DNA of 64,000 nt. Origin: Halopseudomonas pachastrellae (GTDB lineage Bacteria; Pseudomonadota; Gammaproteobacteria; Pseudomonadales; Pseudomonadaceae). The stretch spans positions 62,001 to 126,000 of the forward strand of contig NZ_FOUD01000015.1 of assembly GCF_900114765.1 (NCBI RefSeq), written 5' to 3'. The position numbers and the translations under genes were made by a program. Shown in pieces: positions 29,353-39,485 of this stretch. The notes below the pieces were generated by a model, which was not told the DNA's origin, did not search any database, and was given only the letters and a program-made list of their open reading frames with translations. Position 1 is the stretch's first letter. The number at the start of each line of letters is the position of its first letter.

Positions 29353-30223
29353 TGCTGGTGCGATAGGCTGAGGGGCTGACGCCCATCGCCTGGCGGAAGC
29401 GGTTGCTGAAATGGCTGGCTGAGCTGAAGCCGCAGCGCAGAGCGATGTCCTGCAGGCTGATACGGTGGTCGCGGAGCAGTTGCCGTGCCAGCGCCAGACG
29501 TCGCTGGCTCACGTACTGGTGGGGCGCAACACCGATACTGCGTTTGAACATGCGGGCGAAGTGGTATTCGCTCAGCTGGCACTGGGCGGCCAGTTCGTTC
29601 AGCGGCAAGGGCTGGTCCAGGTGCGCCTCAATATAGTCGCAGATGTGCTGGCGTTGCCGCGGTGCGAGGCCGCCGGTAACACCCGGTAGCTGCCAGTTGA
29701 CCTGGGTGTAGTGGCGCAACACGTGGCTAAGGAGCAGGGTGCTGGCGCTGCTGAGGGTGAGGCGGTCGCTGGTGTCGTGCCAGTTGGCCCGCAGCAGAAA
29801 GTGGCGGTAAAGCAGGGCGATCTGCGGGTCATCGGCGAACAGCCGCTCATCGACACTCAGGTTCAGCGGGCTGCGATCCCAGGTCTGCTCGGCCAACTGG
29901 CGCAAGTGCTGATCGGTGAAATACAGATGGACGAACGACAGCGGCCCACGAATGTTCCAGGTGGAGGTGTACTGTCGGGGTAGCAGACACAGGCGATCTG
30001 GCCCGCCGCCGTTGTGCCAGCCATCGGCTGCCTTGAAGTAGGACTGGTAGCCGTCAGCCGTGTACAGGCTGAGGGTGTGGTGGTCGGCGTTCTCCAGGGC
30101 AATCAGATCCCGCTCGTTATACCAGGCAGCCAGCCCGGTGCCGTTCTCCAAGCGCGCGTTGTCGAGCAGGCGGGTATTGTGCTGGCGCAGGCTATCAAAA
30201 ACCGCAAACCTGTCGTCTGTCAT
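29345..30223 (-). CDS. AraC-family transcriptional regulator
   Basis: 292 residues if started at the ATG at 30223 (MTDDRFAVFDSL); a start at 30238 or further upstream is possible because no strong ribosome site is visible. The C-terminal 100 residues hold both AraC helix-turn-helix units (LNELAAQCQLSEYHFARMF and LQDIALRCGFSSASHFSNRF). The N-terminal part is a cupin-like sensor with unknown ligand. It is divergent from the EamA transporter at 30412, a plausible target. Confidence 0.88.
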   Translation of the reverse strand: MTDDRFAVFDSLRQHNTRLLDNARLENGTGLAAWYNERDLIALENADHHTLSLYTADGYQSYFKAADGWHNGGGPDRLCLLPRQYTSTWNIRGPLSFVHLYFTDQHLRQLAEQTWDRSPLNLSVDERLFADDPQIALLYRHFLLRANWHDTSDRLTLSSASTLLLSHVLRHYTQVNWQLPGVTGGLAPRQRQHICDYIEAHLDQPLPLNELAAQCQLSEYHFARMFKRSIGVAPHQYVSQRRLALARQLLRDHRISLQDIALRCGFSSASHFSNRFRQAMGVSPSAYRTSIS

Positions 30224-30411
30224 CACCTTGCCCGCCATGCCGTTGCCCAGTTTGCATGGTATGCCCGTCGGCGCCAGGCGCCAAGCGGGTGCCAGCTGGC
30301 TGCGCAAAAAAACGCAGCAATCTGCAAGTCGGCGCAAGCCTGTGCAAGCGTCAGCGGCGGGTGCTGGGAATACTGGCTCTTTGCACGCGCTGATTTGTTT
30401 GAGGATAGGGA

Positions 30412-31317
30412 ATGAACGCTACGCTGTATGCCGCCACTGTACTTATTTGGGGAACCACCTGGATTGCCATTGCGATGCAGTCCGGCCCTGTGCCCTCGGC
30501 GGTGTCGGTCTTCTATCGCTTTGCTCTGGCCAGCGTGCTGCTGCTGACGGTTTTGCTGCTCAGCCGCCGCCTGCGCCGCATCGGGTGGCGCGACCATCTG
30601 TTCTGCCTGCTGCAGGGCCTGTGCGTCTTCAGCTTCAATTTCTACTGCTTCTACAGTGCCAACGCCTATATCAACAGCGGTCTGGAGGCGGTGTTGTTTT
30701 CGATGGCCACGCTGTTCAATGCCATTAACGGGGTTATCTTTTTTGGTCAGCGTCTGGAGGGGCGCCTGATACGCGCCAACCTGCTCGGACTGGTGGGTAT
30801 TGTCTGCCTGTTCTGGCATGACCTGAGCGCGGCCGACTTGAGCCGCGAAACCTTGGTAGGGATTGGTTTGAGTCTGCTGGGGACCTACGGTTTCTCCCTT
30901 GGCAACATGATTAGCGTGCGGCACCAGGCCCGGCGACTGGATCTGCTGTCGACCAACGCCTATGCGATGGGATATGGCGCCTTGGCCATGCTGCTGTTGG
31001 CGTGCCTGCGCGGTGACACCTTTGCGCTGTTGTGGACACCCGCCTACATGGGCTCGCTGGTGTATCTGGCGGTGGTTGGGTCGGTTATCGGGTTTGCCGT
31101 TTACTTCGCTCTGATAGGGCGCATTGGCGCCGGGCCTGCGGCCTACGCGACGGTGCTGTTCCCGCTCATTGCGTTGGGTATGTCAACGTTGTTTGAGGGC
31201 TACCAGTGGAGCGCAATGGCGGTGGTGGGGCTGGTGCTGATTCTCTGCGGTAATCTGCTGCTATTCCAGCGACCGCGACCCTCTGCCACACCGCCTGCGC
31301 AGGTGGAGCGGGTATAG
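30412..31317 (+). CDS. DMT-superfamily (EamA) transporter
   Basis: 301 residues with ten hydrophobic segments in two EamA repeats. Starts MNATLYAATVLIWGTTWIAI, with the typical WGTTW in helix 1, and ends in a basic tail. Divergent from an AraC regulator across about 190 bp, which suggests control of an efflux function. Substrate unknown. Confidence 0.9.
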   Translation: MNATLYAATVLIWGTTWIAIAMQSGPVPSAVSVFYRFALASVLLLTVLLLSRRLRRIGWRDHLFCLLQGLCVFSFNFYCFYSANAYINSGLEAVLFSMATLFNAINGVIFFGQRLEGRLIRANLLGLVGIVCLFWHDLSAADLSRETLVGIGLSLLGTYGFSLGNMISVRHQARRLDLLSTNAYAMGYGALAMLLLACLRGDTFALLWTPAYMGSLVYLAVVGSVIGFAVYFALIGRIGAGPAAYATVLFPLIALGMSTLFEGYQWSAMAVVGLVLILCGNLLLFQRPRPSATPPAQVERV

Positions 31318-31339
31318 TCTGCGGATCAGGGGAGGGGCT

Positions 31340-31582
31340 ATGGACTATTTCATCATCGCTGCGGTCAGTTTCAGTGGGCTGTATTTTCACTGGTGGCTGT
31401 ATCGCCGTATTCGCCGCTGGACCGAGCGCGACCTGGCGTTGTCGATGGCCCAAGGCGATGCAGACAAGCGTGAATACATGCTTGCCTGCCTGCAGCAGGC
31501 GCGGGCGCAGAAGGTCTCTCGCAAAGCGCTTGAGAGCTGGCTGCAGGAAGCCGCTGAGCGCTATGAGCGAGAACATCGCTAA
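31340..31582 (+). CDS. Small membrane-anchored protein, unknown function
   Basis: 80 residues: one N-terminal hydrophobic helix (about 3-20, rich in aromatic residues) and a highly charged helical tail (KREYMLACLQQARAQKVS, then LQEAAERYEREHR). AGGGGAGGG lies about 7 bases before the ATG. It follows the EamA gene by 22 bp and could be cotranscribed. No known family comes to mind. Confidence 0.7.
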   Translation: MDYFIIAAVSFSGLYFHWWLYRRIRRWTERDLALSMAQGDADKREYMLACLQQARAQKVSRKALESWLQEAAERYEREHR

Positions 31583-31662
31583 ATAAATGTGGAACTCCGG
31601 CGGGCCGGCTGCACTCTGTTTTGATACGACACCTTTTCCACTGTCGAGCAAGGAGAGTCACG

Positions 31663-31896
31663 ATGGAGCTGCACAACAAAGACCTGAGTACCCTGTTTGA
31701 GCAACTGGGCCTGCCGGCAGATCAGGCCAGTATGGACGCCTTCTTTGCCAGCCATTCGCTGGACCACGACACCAAGTTGATCGATGCGCCGTTCTGGAAT
31801 GAATCCCAGGCCGCGTTTTTGCGTGAAGAAATGCGCGAGGACGCCGAATGGGCCCCTCTGGTGGATGAACTGAACGCGCGTCTGCACGAGCAGTAA
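31663..31896 (+). CDS. DUF2789 protein
   Basis: 77 residues from the ATG at 31663, with AAGGAGAG about 5 bases upstream; the in-frame TTG at 31621 lacks support. The sequence LSTLFEQLGLPADQASMDAF and the acidic AFLREEMREDAEW are marks of DUF2789, a small acidic family of unknown function found in gammaproteobacteria. Confidence 0.88.
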   Translation: MELHNKDLSTLFEQLGLPADQASMDAFFASHSLDHDTKLIDAPFWNESQAAFLREEMREDAEWAPLVDELNARLHEQ

Positions 31897-31946
31897 TGTT
31901 GATTGTGTGACAAGTAACCCCTTTTTCAATAGAGCGAGGATCTGTC

Positions 31947-32138
31947 ATGACCAGTACAACTGACAAGCTGAAAGGCAAGTACAACGAAACCGCCGGCAAG
32001 GCCAAGCGTGAAACCGGCCGTGCACTTGATGATGAAGAGCTGCAGGGCGAAGGTGAACTGCAGAATCTCAAGGGCAAGGGCCAGTCGCTGAAGGGCAAGA
32101 CCAAGGAGAAACTGAAGGACCTGGTCGACCGTAGCTGA
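31947..32138 (+). CDS. CsbD-family stress protein
   Basis: 63 residues, almost all hydrophilic, with KLKGKYNETAGKAKRETG and a Lys/Glu/Gly-rich repeat (LKGKGQSLKGKTKEKLKD) typical of CsbD proteins, which are abundant under general stress but lack a known molecular role. The ribosome site is GAGGA upstream. A strong terminator follows. Confidence 0.93.
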   Translation: MTSTTDKLKGKYNETAGKAKRETGRALDDEELQGEGELQNLKGKGQSLKGKTKEKLKDLVDRS

Positions 32139-32154
32139 GGTTCTGTTTCGCCAG

Positions 32155-32187
32155 CGCCCGGGCTTGTCCCGGGCGTTGTTGTTTTTG
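32155..32187 (+). terminator. Rho-independent terminator after csbD-like gene
   Basis: CGCCCGGG (32155-32162), loop CTTGT, CCCGGGCG (32168-32175), then TTGTTGTTTTTG. It lies 16 bp after the stop codon. Confidence 0.9.
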
Positions 32188-32403
32188 CCAGACAGGGACA
32201 GCGGATGCGCATTCTGGCATCATGCTGTTCTTTCGCCTGCGAAGCTTATTGGCACCCGAGCAAGCTCAGACGCTGCTGAGCATTCATCTTTATAGTCATT
32301 GTGTTGTGTCCTGCCCCACGCCAGGACCGGCGCGCAGCACTAGCGCGGTGTGGAGCGCTTCAGCTCCCTTTACCTCGGCTGCATTATTACGGAACTCTGC
32401 CTA

Positions 32404-33591
32404 ATGCCCCTGCATATTCTGCTCATTCTGGGTGGTCTCAGTGCCTTTGGTCCCTTATCCATCGACATGTACCTGCCGGCTTTTCCGGCGATGGCAGAGG
32501 ATCTGGGCGTTAGTAGCGAGCAGATCCAGCTGAGCCTGTCGGTGTACTTCATCGGGCTGGCCAGTGGGCAACTGGTGTACGGTCCGTTAGCCGACCGTTT
32601 CGGGCGGCGCAAACCGTTGCTGTTTGGTATTGGCCTGTTCTGTGTTGCCTCGCTTGCCTGCGCGCTGGCGCCCACGTTGGAGTGGCTGCTTGCTGCGCGC
32701 TTTGCCCAGGCATTGGGTGGTTGTGCGGGTATGGTGGTAAACCGGGCAGTGGTGCGCGACCTGTGCGAGCCGATTGATGCGGCCAAGGCGTTTTCACAGC
32801 TGATGCTGATCATGGGCGTGGCACCGATTCTGGCGCCACTGGCCGGGACCGCGTTATTGGGGCTGGCGGGCTGGGCGAGTATTTTCTGGTTTCTGACGGT
32901 GTTCGCCGGGCTGTTCGCTCTGGCGGTGTACTTCTTTCTGCCTGAAACACTGCCGCCACATATGGCGCCGCCGCCGCTGCGCAGTGCGTTTGGGCGCTAT
33001 ATCGGGCTGCTGCGTGAGCCCTTGTTCATGTTTCACGCCTTGACCGGGGGCGTTGCCATGGCGGGCATGTTCGCCTACATCTCCGGCTCGCCCTATGTCT
33101 TTCTCGAGCTGTACAAGGTGCCCGTTGAGCAGTACGCCTGGCTGTTCGGCAGTATTGCTGCCTGCTTCATTCTGTCTGCCCAGTTGAATTCGCGGCTGCT
33201 GCGGCGCTGGAGCCAGCTGGCTCTGATACGCGGGACCACGTTCATCTACATGCTGGCGACCGTAACTCTGCTGCTGGCCGCCTGGTTGCAGGTTGAGAGC
33301 CTTTGGCTGTTTTTGCCGCCGCTGGTGCTGAGTGTGGCGATCATTTCCCAGGTGCTGCCTAACGCCTCGGCCTGTGCGCTGGCCGGTCATGGTCATCAGG
33401 CGGGGATTGCCTCGGCGTTGATGGGCACCATGCAGTTTGCGATTGCCGGGATCACTTCTGCTGCGGTTGGCATGCTGCATGACAATACGGCAGTGCCCAT
33501 GGCTGGGGTGATGGCGGTGTGTGGGTTGTTAACCGTGGTGATGGCAGCGCTGGCGCGTCAAGCCAATGGGCGTATCGCCGCTACGCATTAA
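32404..33591 (+). CDS. MFS drug-resistance transporter, Bcr/CflA type
   Basis: 395 residues from the ATG at 32404 (MPLHILLILGG); a start at 32350 is possible but adds no membrane segment. Twelve hydrophobic segments. The first cytoplasmic loop has the antiporter motif YGPLADRFGRRKPLL, and SIDMYLPAFPAM in helix 1 is the mark of the Bcr/CflA subfamily. Substrates of this subfamily include bicyclomycin and related compounds, but specificity is unknown here. The 265 bp upstream hold only the csbD terminator and possibly the promoter. Confidence 0.9.
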   Translation: MPLHILLILGGLSAFGPLSIDMYLPAFPAMAEDLGVSSEQIQLSLSVYFIGLASGQLVYGPLADRFGRRKPLLFGIGLFCVASLACALAPTLEWLLAARFAQALGGCAGMVVNRAVVRDLCEPIDAAKAFSQLMLIMGVAPILAPLAGTALLGLAGWASIFWFLTVFAGLFALAVYFFLPETLPPHMAPPPLRSAFGRYIGLLREPLFMFHALTGGVAMAGMFAYISGSPYVFLELYKVPVEQYAWLFGSIAACFILSAQLNSRLLRRWSQLALIRGTTFIYMLATVTLLLAAWLQVESLWLFLPPLVLSVAIISQVLPNASACALAGHGHQAGIASALMGTMQFAIAGITSAAVGMLHDNTAVPMAGVMAVCGLLTVVMAALARQANGRIAATH

Positions 33592-33620
33592 TGCGCGGGT
33601 GATATTCACAGAGCACAAAC

Positions 33621-33652
33621 AACAAGGCCGCAGCAAAAGCTGCGGCCTTGTT
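33621..33652. terminator. Bidirectional terminator between MFS gene and fabB
   Basis: AACAAGGCCGCAGC (33621-33634), loop AAAA, GCTGCGGCCTTGTT (33639-33652), a perfect 14-bp stem. It lies between two convergent genes. The T-richer side (GTTGTTTGTG on the minus strand) favours its use by fabB. Confidence 0.85.
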
Positions 33653-33668
33653 GGCAGAGCGGGTTAGA

Positions 33669-34883
33669 TCAGGCAGCCCAGCGCTTGAGGATCAGGGTGG
33701 CGTTGGTGCCACCGAAACCGAAGCTGTTGGACATGATCAGATCAACCGCCTGGTCCAGACGCTCACGCAGAATCGGCAGGTCGCCAGCGTTCTCGTCCAG
33801 TTCATCGATGTTGGCCGAGGCGGTCAGGAAGTTATCACGCAGCATCAGCATGCAGTAGATGGCTTCCTGTACACCGGCAGCGCCCAGCGAGTGACCAGAG
33901 AGGCTCTTGGTCGAGCTGATCTTCGGTGCCTTGTCGCCAAACACTTCTCGGATGGCCTTGAGCTCGGCAACATCACCAACCGGCGTAGAGGTACCGTGGG
34001 TGTTGAGGTAGTCAATGGCGCCATCAACGGTTGCCAGCGCTTGCTGCATGCAGCGTACTGCGCCTTCACCGCTCGGAGCGACCATGTCGTAGCCGTCGGA
34101 GGTGGCGCCGTAGCCAACCACTTCAGCGTAGATCTTGGCGCCGCGAGCCAGTGCGTGCTCCAGCTCTTCAACAACGACCATGCCGCCGCCACCGGCGATA
34201 ACAAAACCATCACGGTTTGCATCGTAAGCGCGGGAGGCTTTGGTCGGGTTTTCGTTGCTCTGGGTCGACAGTGCGCCCATCGCATCGAACAGCATGGTCT
34301 GGGACCAGTGTTCCTCTTCACCACCGCCCGCGAAGACAATGTCCTGCTTGCCCAGCTGGATCAGTTCGGCAGCGTGGCCGATACAGTGTGCGCTGGTGGC
34401 GCAGGCAGAGGAGATGGAGTAGTTGACGCCCTTGATCTTGAACGGCGTTGCCAGACAGGCAGAAACGGTGCTGCCCATGGTGCGCGGTACACGGTACGGC
34501 CCGATCTTCTTGACGCCTTTTTCGCGCAGAATGTCGATGGCTTCCATCTGGTTCAGAGTGGAGGCGCCGCCGCTGCCGGCCACCAGGCCGGTGCGTACGT
34601 TGCTGACTTGCTCTTCGCCCAGGCCCGCATCGGCAATCGCCTGTTGCATGGACAGGTAGGCGTAAGCAGCCGCATCACCCATGAAGCGCTTGACCTTGCG
34701 ATCGATGGCGGCTTCGAGGTCGATGTCTACGGAGCCGGAAACGTGGCTACGCAGACCCATTTCGGCGTACGAGGGATTGAAACGGATGCCGGATTTGCCT
34801 TCTTTCAGACTGGCAGCAACGGAGTCCAGGTCCTGGCCCAGGCAAGAAACGATGCCCATGCCGGTAATCACGACGCGACGCAT
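33669..34883 (-). CDS. fabB: 3-oxoacyl-ACP synthase I
   Basis: 404 residues. Elongates the cis-3 unsaturated intermediate made by FabA, so it is needed for unsaturated fatty acids. The active-site Cys is at 161 (SSACATSAH), with His residues in [10 protein letters not shown] (about 296) and SGHSLGAAG (about 331). It starts 11 bp after fabA, the classic fabA-fabB operon of pseudomonads. Confidence 0.97.
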   Translation of the reverse strand: MRRVVITGMGIVSCLGQDLDSVAASLKEGKSGIRFNPSYAEMGLRSHVSGSVDIDLEAAIDRKVKRFMGDAAAYAYLSMQQAIADAGLGEEQVSNVRTGLVAGSGGASTLNQMEAIDILREKGVKKIGPYRVPRTMGSTVSACLATPFKIKGVNYSISSACATSAHCIGHAAELIQLGKQDIVFAGGGEEEHWSQTMLFDAMGALSTQSNENPTKASRAYDANRDGFVIAGGGGMVVVEELEHALARGAKIYAEVVGYGATSDGYDMVAPSGEGAVRCMQQALATVDGAIDYLNTHGTSTPVGDVAELKAIREVFGDKAPKISSTKSLSGHSLGAAGVQEAIYCMLMLRDNFLTASANIDELDENAGDLPILRERLDQAVDLIMSNSFGFGGTNATLILKRWAA

Positions 34884-34894
34884 AGTGATGATCC

Positions 34895-35410
34895 TCAGAA
34901 ACTATCGGTAGAAGTGAACAGACCCACGCGCAGACCTTCGGCGCTGTAGATCTCGCGACCATCGACGGCCACGCTGCCATCGGCGATGCCGAGGGTCAGG
35001 GCGCGGTTCATGGTGCGCTTGATGTGAATGGTGTAGGTCACCTTTTTGGCGGTCGGCAGCACCTGACCGAAGAATTTGACTTCGCCGGAGCCCAGCGCGC
35101 GGCCACGGCCTTCATAGCCGAGCCAGCCGAGGTGAAAGCCAACCAGTTGCCACATGGCATCCAGACCCAAGCAGCCCGGCATGACCGGGTCACCTTCAAA
35201 GTGGCAGGCGAAGAACCAGAGATCAGGGTTGATATCCAGTTCGGCGACGATTTCGCCCTTGCCGTATTTGCCACCGGTCTCGCTGATGTGAGTGATGCGG
35301 TCGATCATCAACATGTTGGGGGCTGGAAGTTGTGCGTTTCCGGGGCCAAACATCTCGCCACGGCTGCATTTGAGCAGCTCTTCCCGGGTGTACGCATTCT
35401 GTTGTGTCAT
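34895..35410 (-). CDS. fabA: 3-hydroxydecanoyl-ACP dehydratase/isomerase
   Basis: 171 residues. Dehydrates 3-hydroxydecanoyl-ACP and isomerises the product to the cis-3 form, the branch point for unsaturated fatty acids. The catalytic His70 and Asp84 sit in [21 protein letters not shown] and align with the E. coli enzyme residue for residue. First gene of fabA-fabB. Cti, encoded at 13.3 kb, acts on the products. Confidence 0.98.
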   Translation of the reverse strand: MTQQNAYTREELLKCSRGEMFGPGNAQLPAPNMLMIDRITHISETGGKYGKGEIVAELDINPDLWFFACHFEGDPVMPGCLGLDAMWQLVGFHLGWLGYEGRGRALGSGEVKFFGQVLPTAKKVTYTIHIKRTMNRALTLGIADGSVAVDGREIYSAEGLRVGLFTSTDSF

Positions 35411-35762
35411 TAGTGGCTCCTGCTCATCCCCGTCACGGGGGCTGTTGATTCGGCTTGTTCTGTGTCAGCGAGTATCCGAAAGGGCGCATGGCTGTTCATG
35501 ATAGTCGAGCCTGCCCTGATTGGCTGCTGTACCGGCCTGACCTGGGTCAAGTCGGATGCACGCGCCTCAGGTTGTACTGCACTTTCGGTTACCAACTGAT
35601 GGTTTCCAAATGATTTAGCAACGTGGACCTATGCTCAGACTTCGCGTTTTTCGAGAAAGTCACAACACAGGTTCCGAGGCGTTGAGGATACGCGCGAAGG
35701 CCGCCGAGGACAAAGGTTCTTCGTCTCGGCGGCGCGCGGGGTGGGGCGGGCGAGGGCGAGTA
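35411..35762. other. Intergenic region upstream of fabA
   Basis: 352 bp between fabA and the end of the acyl-CoA ligase gene, both on the minus strand. It should contain the fabA promoter. I could not identify a regulator site with confidence. Near the ligase end, CCGCCGAG (35701-35708) pairs with CTCGGCGG (35725-35732), a hairpin without a T run. Confidence 0.5.
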
Positions 35763-37322
35763 TCAGGCGAGTACGCCGAACTCGGCCTGGAACTGATCGC
35801 GCAGTTCGCGCTTGAGGACCTTGCCGATGGCGCTACGTGGCAGCTCATCGGTGATGATCACGCGATTAAGGCGCTGGATCTTGCCGACGCGCTCATTGAA
35901 CCAGGCCTGGAGCTGGTCTGCGTCCACACTGCGGCCTGCGAACGGCACTACATAGGCGACTGGCGTCTCGCCCCAGCTGGTGGAGGCAACACCAACCACG
36001 GTAACGTCCTGCAGGTCGGGATGCTTGCGCAGCTCTGCTTCCAGGTCGCTCGGGTAGACGTTGAAGCCGCCGCTGATGATCATGTCCTTGCGGCGATCCA
36101 TCAGCGTCAGAAAGCCTTCTTCATCGAAGCGGCCGACGTCGCCGGTGCGGATGAAGCGCTTGCCTGTGCTGTCGAACCACTCGGCTTCGGCTGTTTTTTC
36201 GGGCTTGTTCAGGTAACCCGCCATCATCGCCGGGGAGTGGCCTACGACCTCGCCAATCTCGCCACGCGGCAGTTCCTCACCGTCTTCGCTGATCACGCGC
36301 ATGTCGTGGCCTTCCATCGGCAGGCCGACAGTGTGCAGCTTGTCGGGGTAGGTGTGGGCAGCCAGTGCGCAGGAGCCACCGCCCTCGGTCATGCCATAGA
36401 ACTCGACCAGGCCACCCGGCCAGCGTTTGATGACGTCGGCTTTGAGCTCGGCGTGGAAAGGCGCGCTGGTGCTGAACTTCATCATGTAGCTGCTGAGGTC
36501 GTAGCTGTCGAAGTCGGGGCGAGCCATGATGCGCTGGTACTGCACGGGCACCAGCATGGTGTGGGTAATGCGGTTTTCTTGCGCCAGCTTCAGGTAACGC
36601 TCGGCGTCAAATTTGGCCATGATCACCACGGTTCCGCCCAGCCCGATGGTGGGCAGAAAGGACACCAGCGTGGTGTTGGAATAAAGCGGTGTGGACATCA
36701 GCGTACGGCAGTCAGGCCCGTAGCCCATGGTCAGGCCGCGCTGAATGTGCGACCAGCGCATGCCGTGGGACTGCACGATACCCTTGGGCTCGCCAGTGGT
36801 GCCGGATGAATAGATGACGTTGAAGGTCATCTCCGGGGTGATTTCCACCGCAGCAGGCTGGGCGCCGTCTTCGGCCAGCCAGTCATTGAAGTGACGCTCG
36901 CTGCCGCTGTTGTCCAGTGTCAGTAGCGGCATGCTCAGACGGTCACGGACACCCGCGATGGCCTTGTTGACGCTGGCGTCGACGAAGAACAGTTTGGAGG
37001 CGGAGTCGGCGAGCATGCCGAGCAGACTTTCCGGGCTGGAAGAGGGTGCCAGCGGGGCGACGGTCAGGCCGGCGCGCAGTGCACCGACAAAAAGCACGGC
37101 ATAGTTGATCGAGTTGCTGCCACAGATGGCAATGGCGTCGCCGGCTTTCAGGCCGTCACGCTGCAGCGCGGCGGCAACACGGTTTGCTTCGGCATCCAGC
37201 TGTCGGTAGGTCATCTGTTGATCGTCTTCGATCAGAGCCGGGTGCTCTGCGCGGTCAATCGCGTGCTGGGCGATCAGTACAGGAAGAGTAGAAAAGGGCG
37301 ATTCTAGCGTGATGATGGACAT
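35763..37322 (-). CDS. AMP-forming acyl-CoA ligase (class I adenylate-forming)
   Basis: 519 residues from the ATG at 37322 (MSIITLESPFS); the upstream extension has no family features. The AMP-binding motif is YSSGTTGEPKG (about 172-182). YGMTEGGG, the hinge RRKDMIISGGFNVYPSDLE, and the C-terminal catalytic Lys in SAIGKVLKREL complete the set. The fatty or aromatic acid it activates is not evident. Position next to fabAB suggests lipid metabolism, but this is inference. Confidence 0.88.
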   Translation of the reverse strand: MSIITLESPFSTLPVLIAQHAIDRAEHPALIEDDQQMTYRQLDAEANRVAAALQRDGLKAGDAIAICGSNSINYAVLFVGALRAGLTVAPLAPSSSPESLLGMLADSASKLFFVDASVNKAIAGVRDRLSMPLLTLDNSGSERHFNDWLAEDGAQPAAVEITPEMTFNVIYSSGTTGEPKGIVQSHGMRWSHIQRGLTMGYGPDCRTLMSTPLYSNTTLVSFLPTIGLGGTVVIMAKFDAERYLKLAQENRITHTMLVPVQYQRIMARPDFDSYDLSSYMMKFSTSAPFHAELKADVIKRWPGGLVEFYGMTEGGGSCALAAHTYPDKLHTVGLPMEGHDMRVISEDGEELPRGEIGEVVGHSPAMMAGYLNKPEKTAEAEWFDSTGKRFIRTGDVGRFDEEGFLTLMDRRKDMIISGGFNVYPSDLEAELRKHPDLQDVTVVGVASTSWGETPVAYVVPFAGRSVDADQLQAWFNERVGKIQRLNRVIITDELPRSAIGKVLKRELRDQFQAEFGVLA

Positions 37323-37568
37323 GGTCTGGATGCTCAAAATTATTGGGGTTGTGGGAGCAGGCTGTCTGCGCTGAGCTGATGCAGCCTTTCTTAATCGACC
37401 TAGTGTCTCGGTTTGAAGACACTGAATCCAGCGCCGCAGGGCCTTAATTTGTTGGGGAAATGTTAAGGAATCACTGATGGACTGCGCGCAACACTGCCAG
37501 CTGTCCGCCCGATCCATGTGGACTTCAAGCAGTGACGCCGGTGTGCTCTGAACGTTGGCTGGGCCCTG

Positions 37569-39485
37569 TTACTTCGGGTTAGTCCAGGGGCTGAGCGCCT
37601 GCAGCAGCGCCTGGCGGTTGACCGGCTTGCTGAGAAAATCCTGCATGCCTGCTGCTTCGCAATCGCGTCGGTCAACGTCAAAGGCGCTGGCTGTCAGGGC
37701 GATGCAGGGCAGTGGTTCGAGCTGCTGCTCGGTGCAGTGTTCGCTGTACCGACGCCAGACCTCAAGGCCGTCAATGTTGGGGAGCTGGATGTCCATCAGC
37801 ACGGCAGCATAGGCCGCCGACCGATCGGCCAGATGGCGCAGCGCATCTTCGCCGCTGGCAACGGCTACCACGCGAATGTCCGCCGTGTTGAGCATGCCTT
37901 CAATCACCATCTGGTTGACCGGGTTGTCCTCGACCAGCAGCACCGGGCGGTCACTGCCCTGAACTTCGCGAGTGGGTGCCTCGTTGGGCTTGCTCAGCGG
38001 CTTATCGCGCAGCGCCAGTGGTATCTCGAAGGTAAAAACCGAGCCCCTACCTTCATGGCTTTGCGCGACCAGTTTGCCGCCCATCTTCTCCGCAAAGGTA
38101 CGGGCGATGGACAGGCCCAGCCCGGTTCCGCCGAAGCGTCTGGATGTGCTGCTGTCGGCTTGCTGAAAGGCATCGAACATACGCTCAAGGCGCTCCGGCG
38201 CGATGCCGATACCGGTATCTGAGACTGCACAGCGCAACCACAGTGCGTCGGTGCCGGTCAGTTGCCAGCTGGCATGCACGGCGATGGAGCCCTGTTCGGT
38301 GAACTTCATCGCGTTGCCGATCAGGTTTACCAGTATCTGCCGGATACGAGTCGGGTCGCCCACCACCTCAGCGTAGTTGTCGTTGCCTTCGAGTTTGGTG
38401 ATCAGTTTCAGTTTCTTCTGCCGGGCGGTGTGCTCGAACACATTGACCGAAGACTGGATCAGTTGCGGCAAGTTGAAAGGAATATGTTCCAGCTCCAGCG
38501 CGCCGCGCTCAATGCGGGAGAAGTCGAGGATGTCGTTGATGACCTTAAGCAGGTGGTCGGTCGACTCGCCGGCGATATGCACGTATTCGCTCTGTTCGCT
38601 ATTAAGGTCGGTGGTCTCGAGCAGTTGCAGCATGCCGAGCACGCCGTTCATGGGGGTGCGCAGTTCGTGGCTCATCATGGCCAGAAATTCCGACTTGGCG
38701 CGGTTGGCCGATTCGGCCTCTTCACGGGCGCTGATCAGCGCCTGCATGGCGCGTTGCTGTTGTGTTTCTGCGCGCTCCAGGGTTTCGGCCAGGCTGTTGA
38801 TGTTGTGCATCAAGTGGCCGATCTCATGCTCATCGTTGACCTCTAGGCGTGTGTCAAGCTCCCCTTGCTGCAGTCGCGCAACGGCGTTGCCCATGCGCTC
38901 CATCGGGTCTGCCAATGCCTTGGCCAGACGAATGGCTAGGAACAGCGTTGCCACTAGCACCAGCGCTGCTAGCGCGAGCGTCTTTAACAAAATGCTCTGC
39001 TGGCGCTCGATAAAGGCGCTGCTGCTCAAGCCCACATGTACCTGGCCCAAATAGCGTTGCTGGTCGTCGTGGCTGATTACGGGCGCGTCGAGCAGAAATA
39101 GATCATTTTGCAGGGGGATGCGTTCGCGCAGGATGTCAGCAACAAACACCTGCATGCCCTCGCGCCCAACCGGATCCGCTTGTCCCAGGTGCAGCAGCGC
39201 TCGCCCGGTGCGGTCGTAGACCTCAACGTAGCGGACATGGGGTACGTTGAGCGCTCCTTTGACCAGGCTCTCCAGGGTGCGCAGATTGCCGCTGATAACA
39301 CCGTATTCGGCTGCAGGTGCAATCTGGTCGGCAATCAGTTGTCCGGTGACTTGCAGCTCTTTATTCACATCGTCCAGACGGGCGGTGGTGAAAAAGGTGA
39401 AGCCCACCACGCCCATCAACAGCGCCGGCAGCGTTGCAATAAGGATCAGACGGCTGTAGATGGTGCCGCGTTGTAGAAAATTCAT
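37569..39485 (-). CDS. Hybrid sensor histidine kinase with receiver domain
   Basis: 638 residues. Membrane helix at about 12-34, a periplasmic sensor of about 130 residues, second helix at about 168-186, HAMP (about 188-240), HisKA with His273 (MMSHELRTP), HATPase ([24 protein letters not shown]), and a receiver with Asp565 (LMDIQLP). There is no Hpt domain, so it needs an external phosphotransfer protein. It overlaps the binding-protein gene by 4 bp (ATGA). The position between fabA and gpsA matches PA1611 of P. aeruginosa, which is known to interact with RetS; orthology is inferred from position only. Confidence 0.93.
   Translation of the reverse strand: MNFLQRGTIYSRLILIATLPALLMGVVGFTFFTTARLDDVNKELQVTGQLIADQIAPAAEYGVISGNLRTLESLVKGALNVPHVRYVEVYDRTGRALLHLGQADPVGREGMQVFVADILRERIPLQNDLFLLDAPVISHDDQQRYLGQVHVGLSSSAFIERQQSILLKTLALAALVLVATLFLAIRLAKALADPMERMGNAVARLQQGELDTRLEVNDEHEIGHLMHNINSLAETLERAETQQQRAMQALISAREEAESANRAKSEFLAMMSHELRTPMNGVLGMLQLLETTDLNSEQSEYVHIAGESTDHLLKVINDILDFSRIERGALELEHIPFNLPQLIQSSVNVFEHTARQKKLKLITKLEGNDNYAEVVGDPTRIRQILVNLIGNAMKFTEQGSIAVHASWQLTGTDALWLRCAVSDTGIGIAPERLERMFDAFQQADSSTSRRFGGTGLGLSIARTFAEKMGGKLVAQSHEGRGSVFTFEIPLALRDKPLSKPNEAPTREVQGSDRPVLLVEDNPVNQMVIEGMLNTADIRVVAVASGEDALRHLADRSAAYAAVLMDIQLPNIDGLEVWRRYSEHCTEQQLEPLPCIALTASAFDVDRRDCEAAGMQDFLSKPVNRQALLQALSPWTNPK

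Noticed and set aside
33648-34949. A 433-residue open frame antisense to fabB
   Set aside because: It lies wholly opposite fabB and part of fabA, whose motifs are unmistakable. It has no family features and is a by-product of high GC.
35701-35732. Hairpin after the acyl-CoA ligase as terminator
   Set aside because: The stem is good but no T run follows on the minus strand, so I list it only within the intergenic note.
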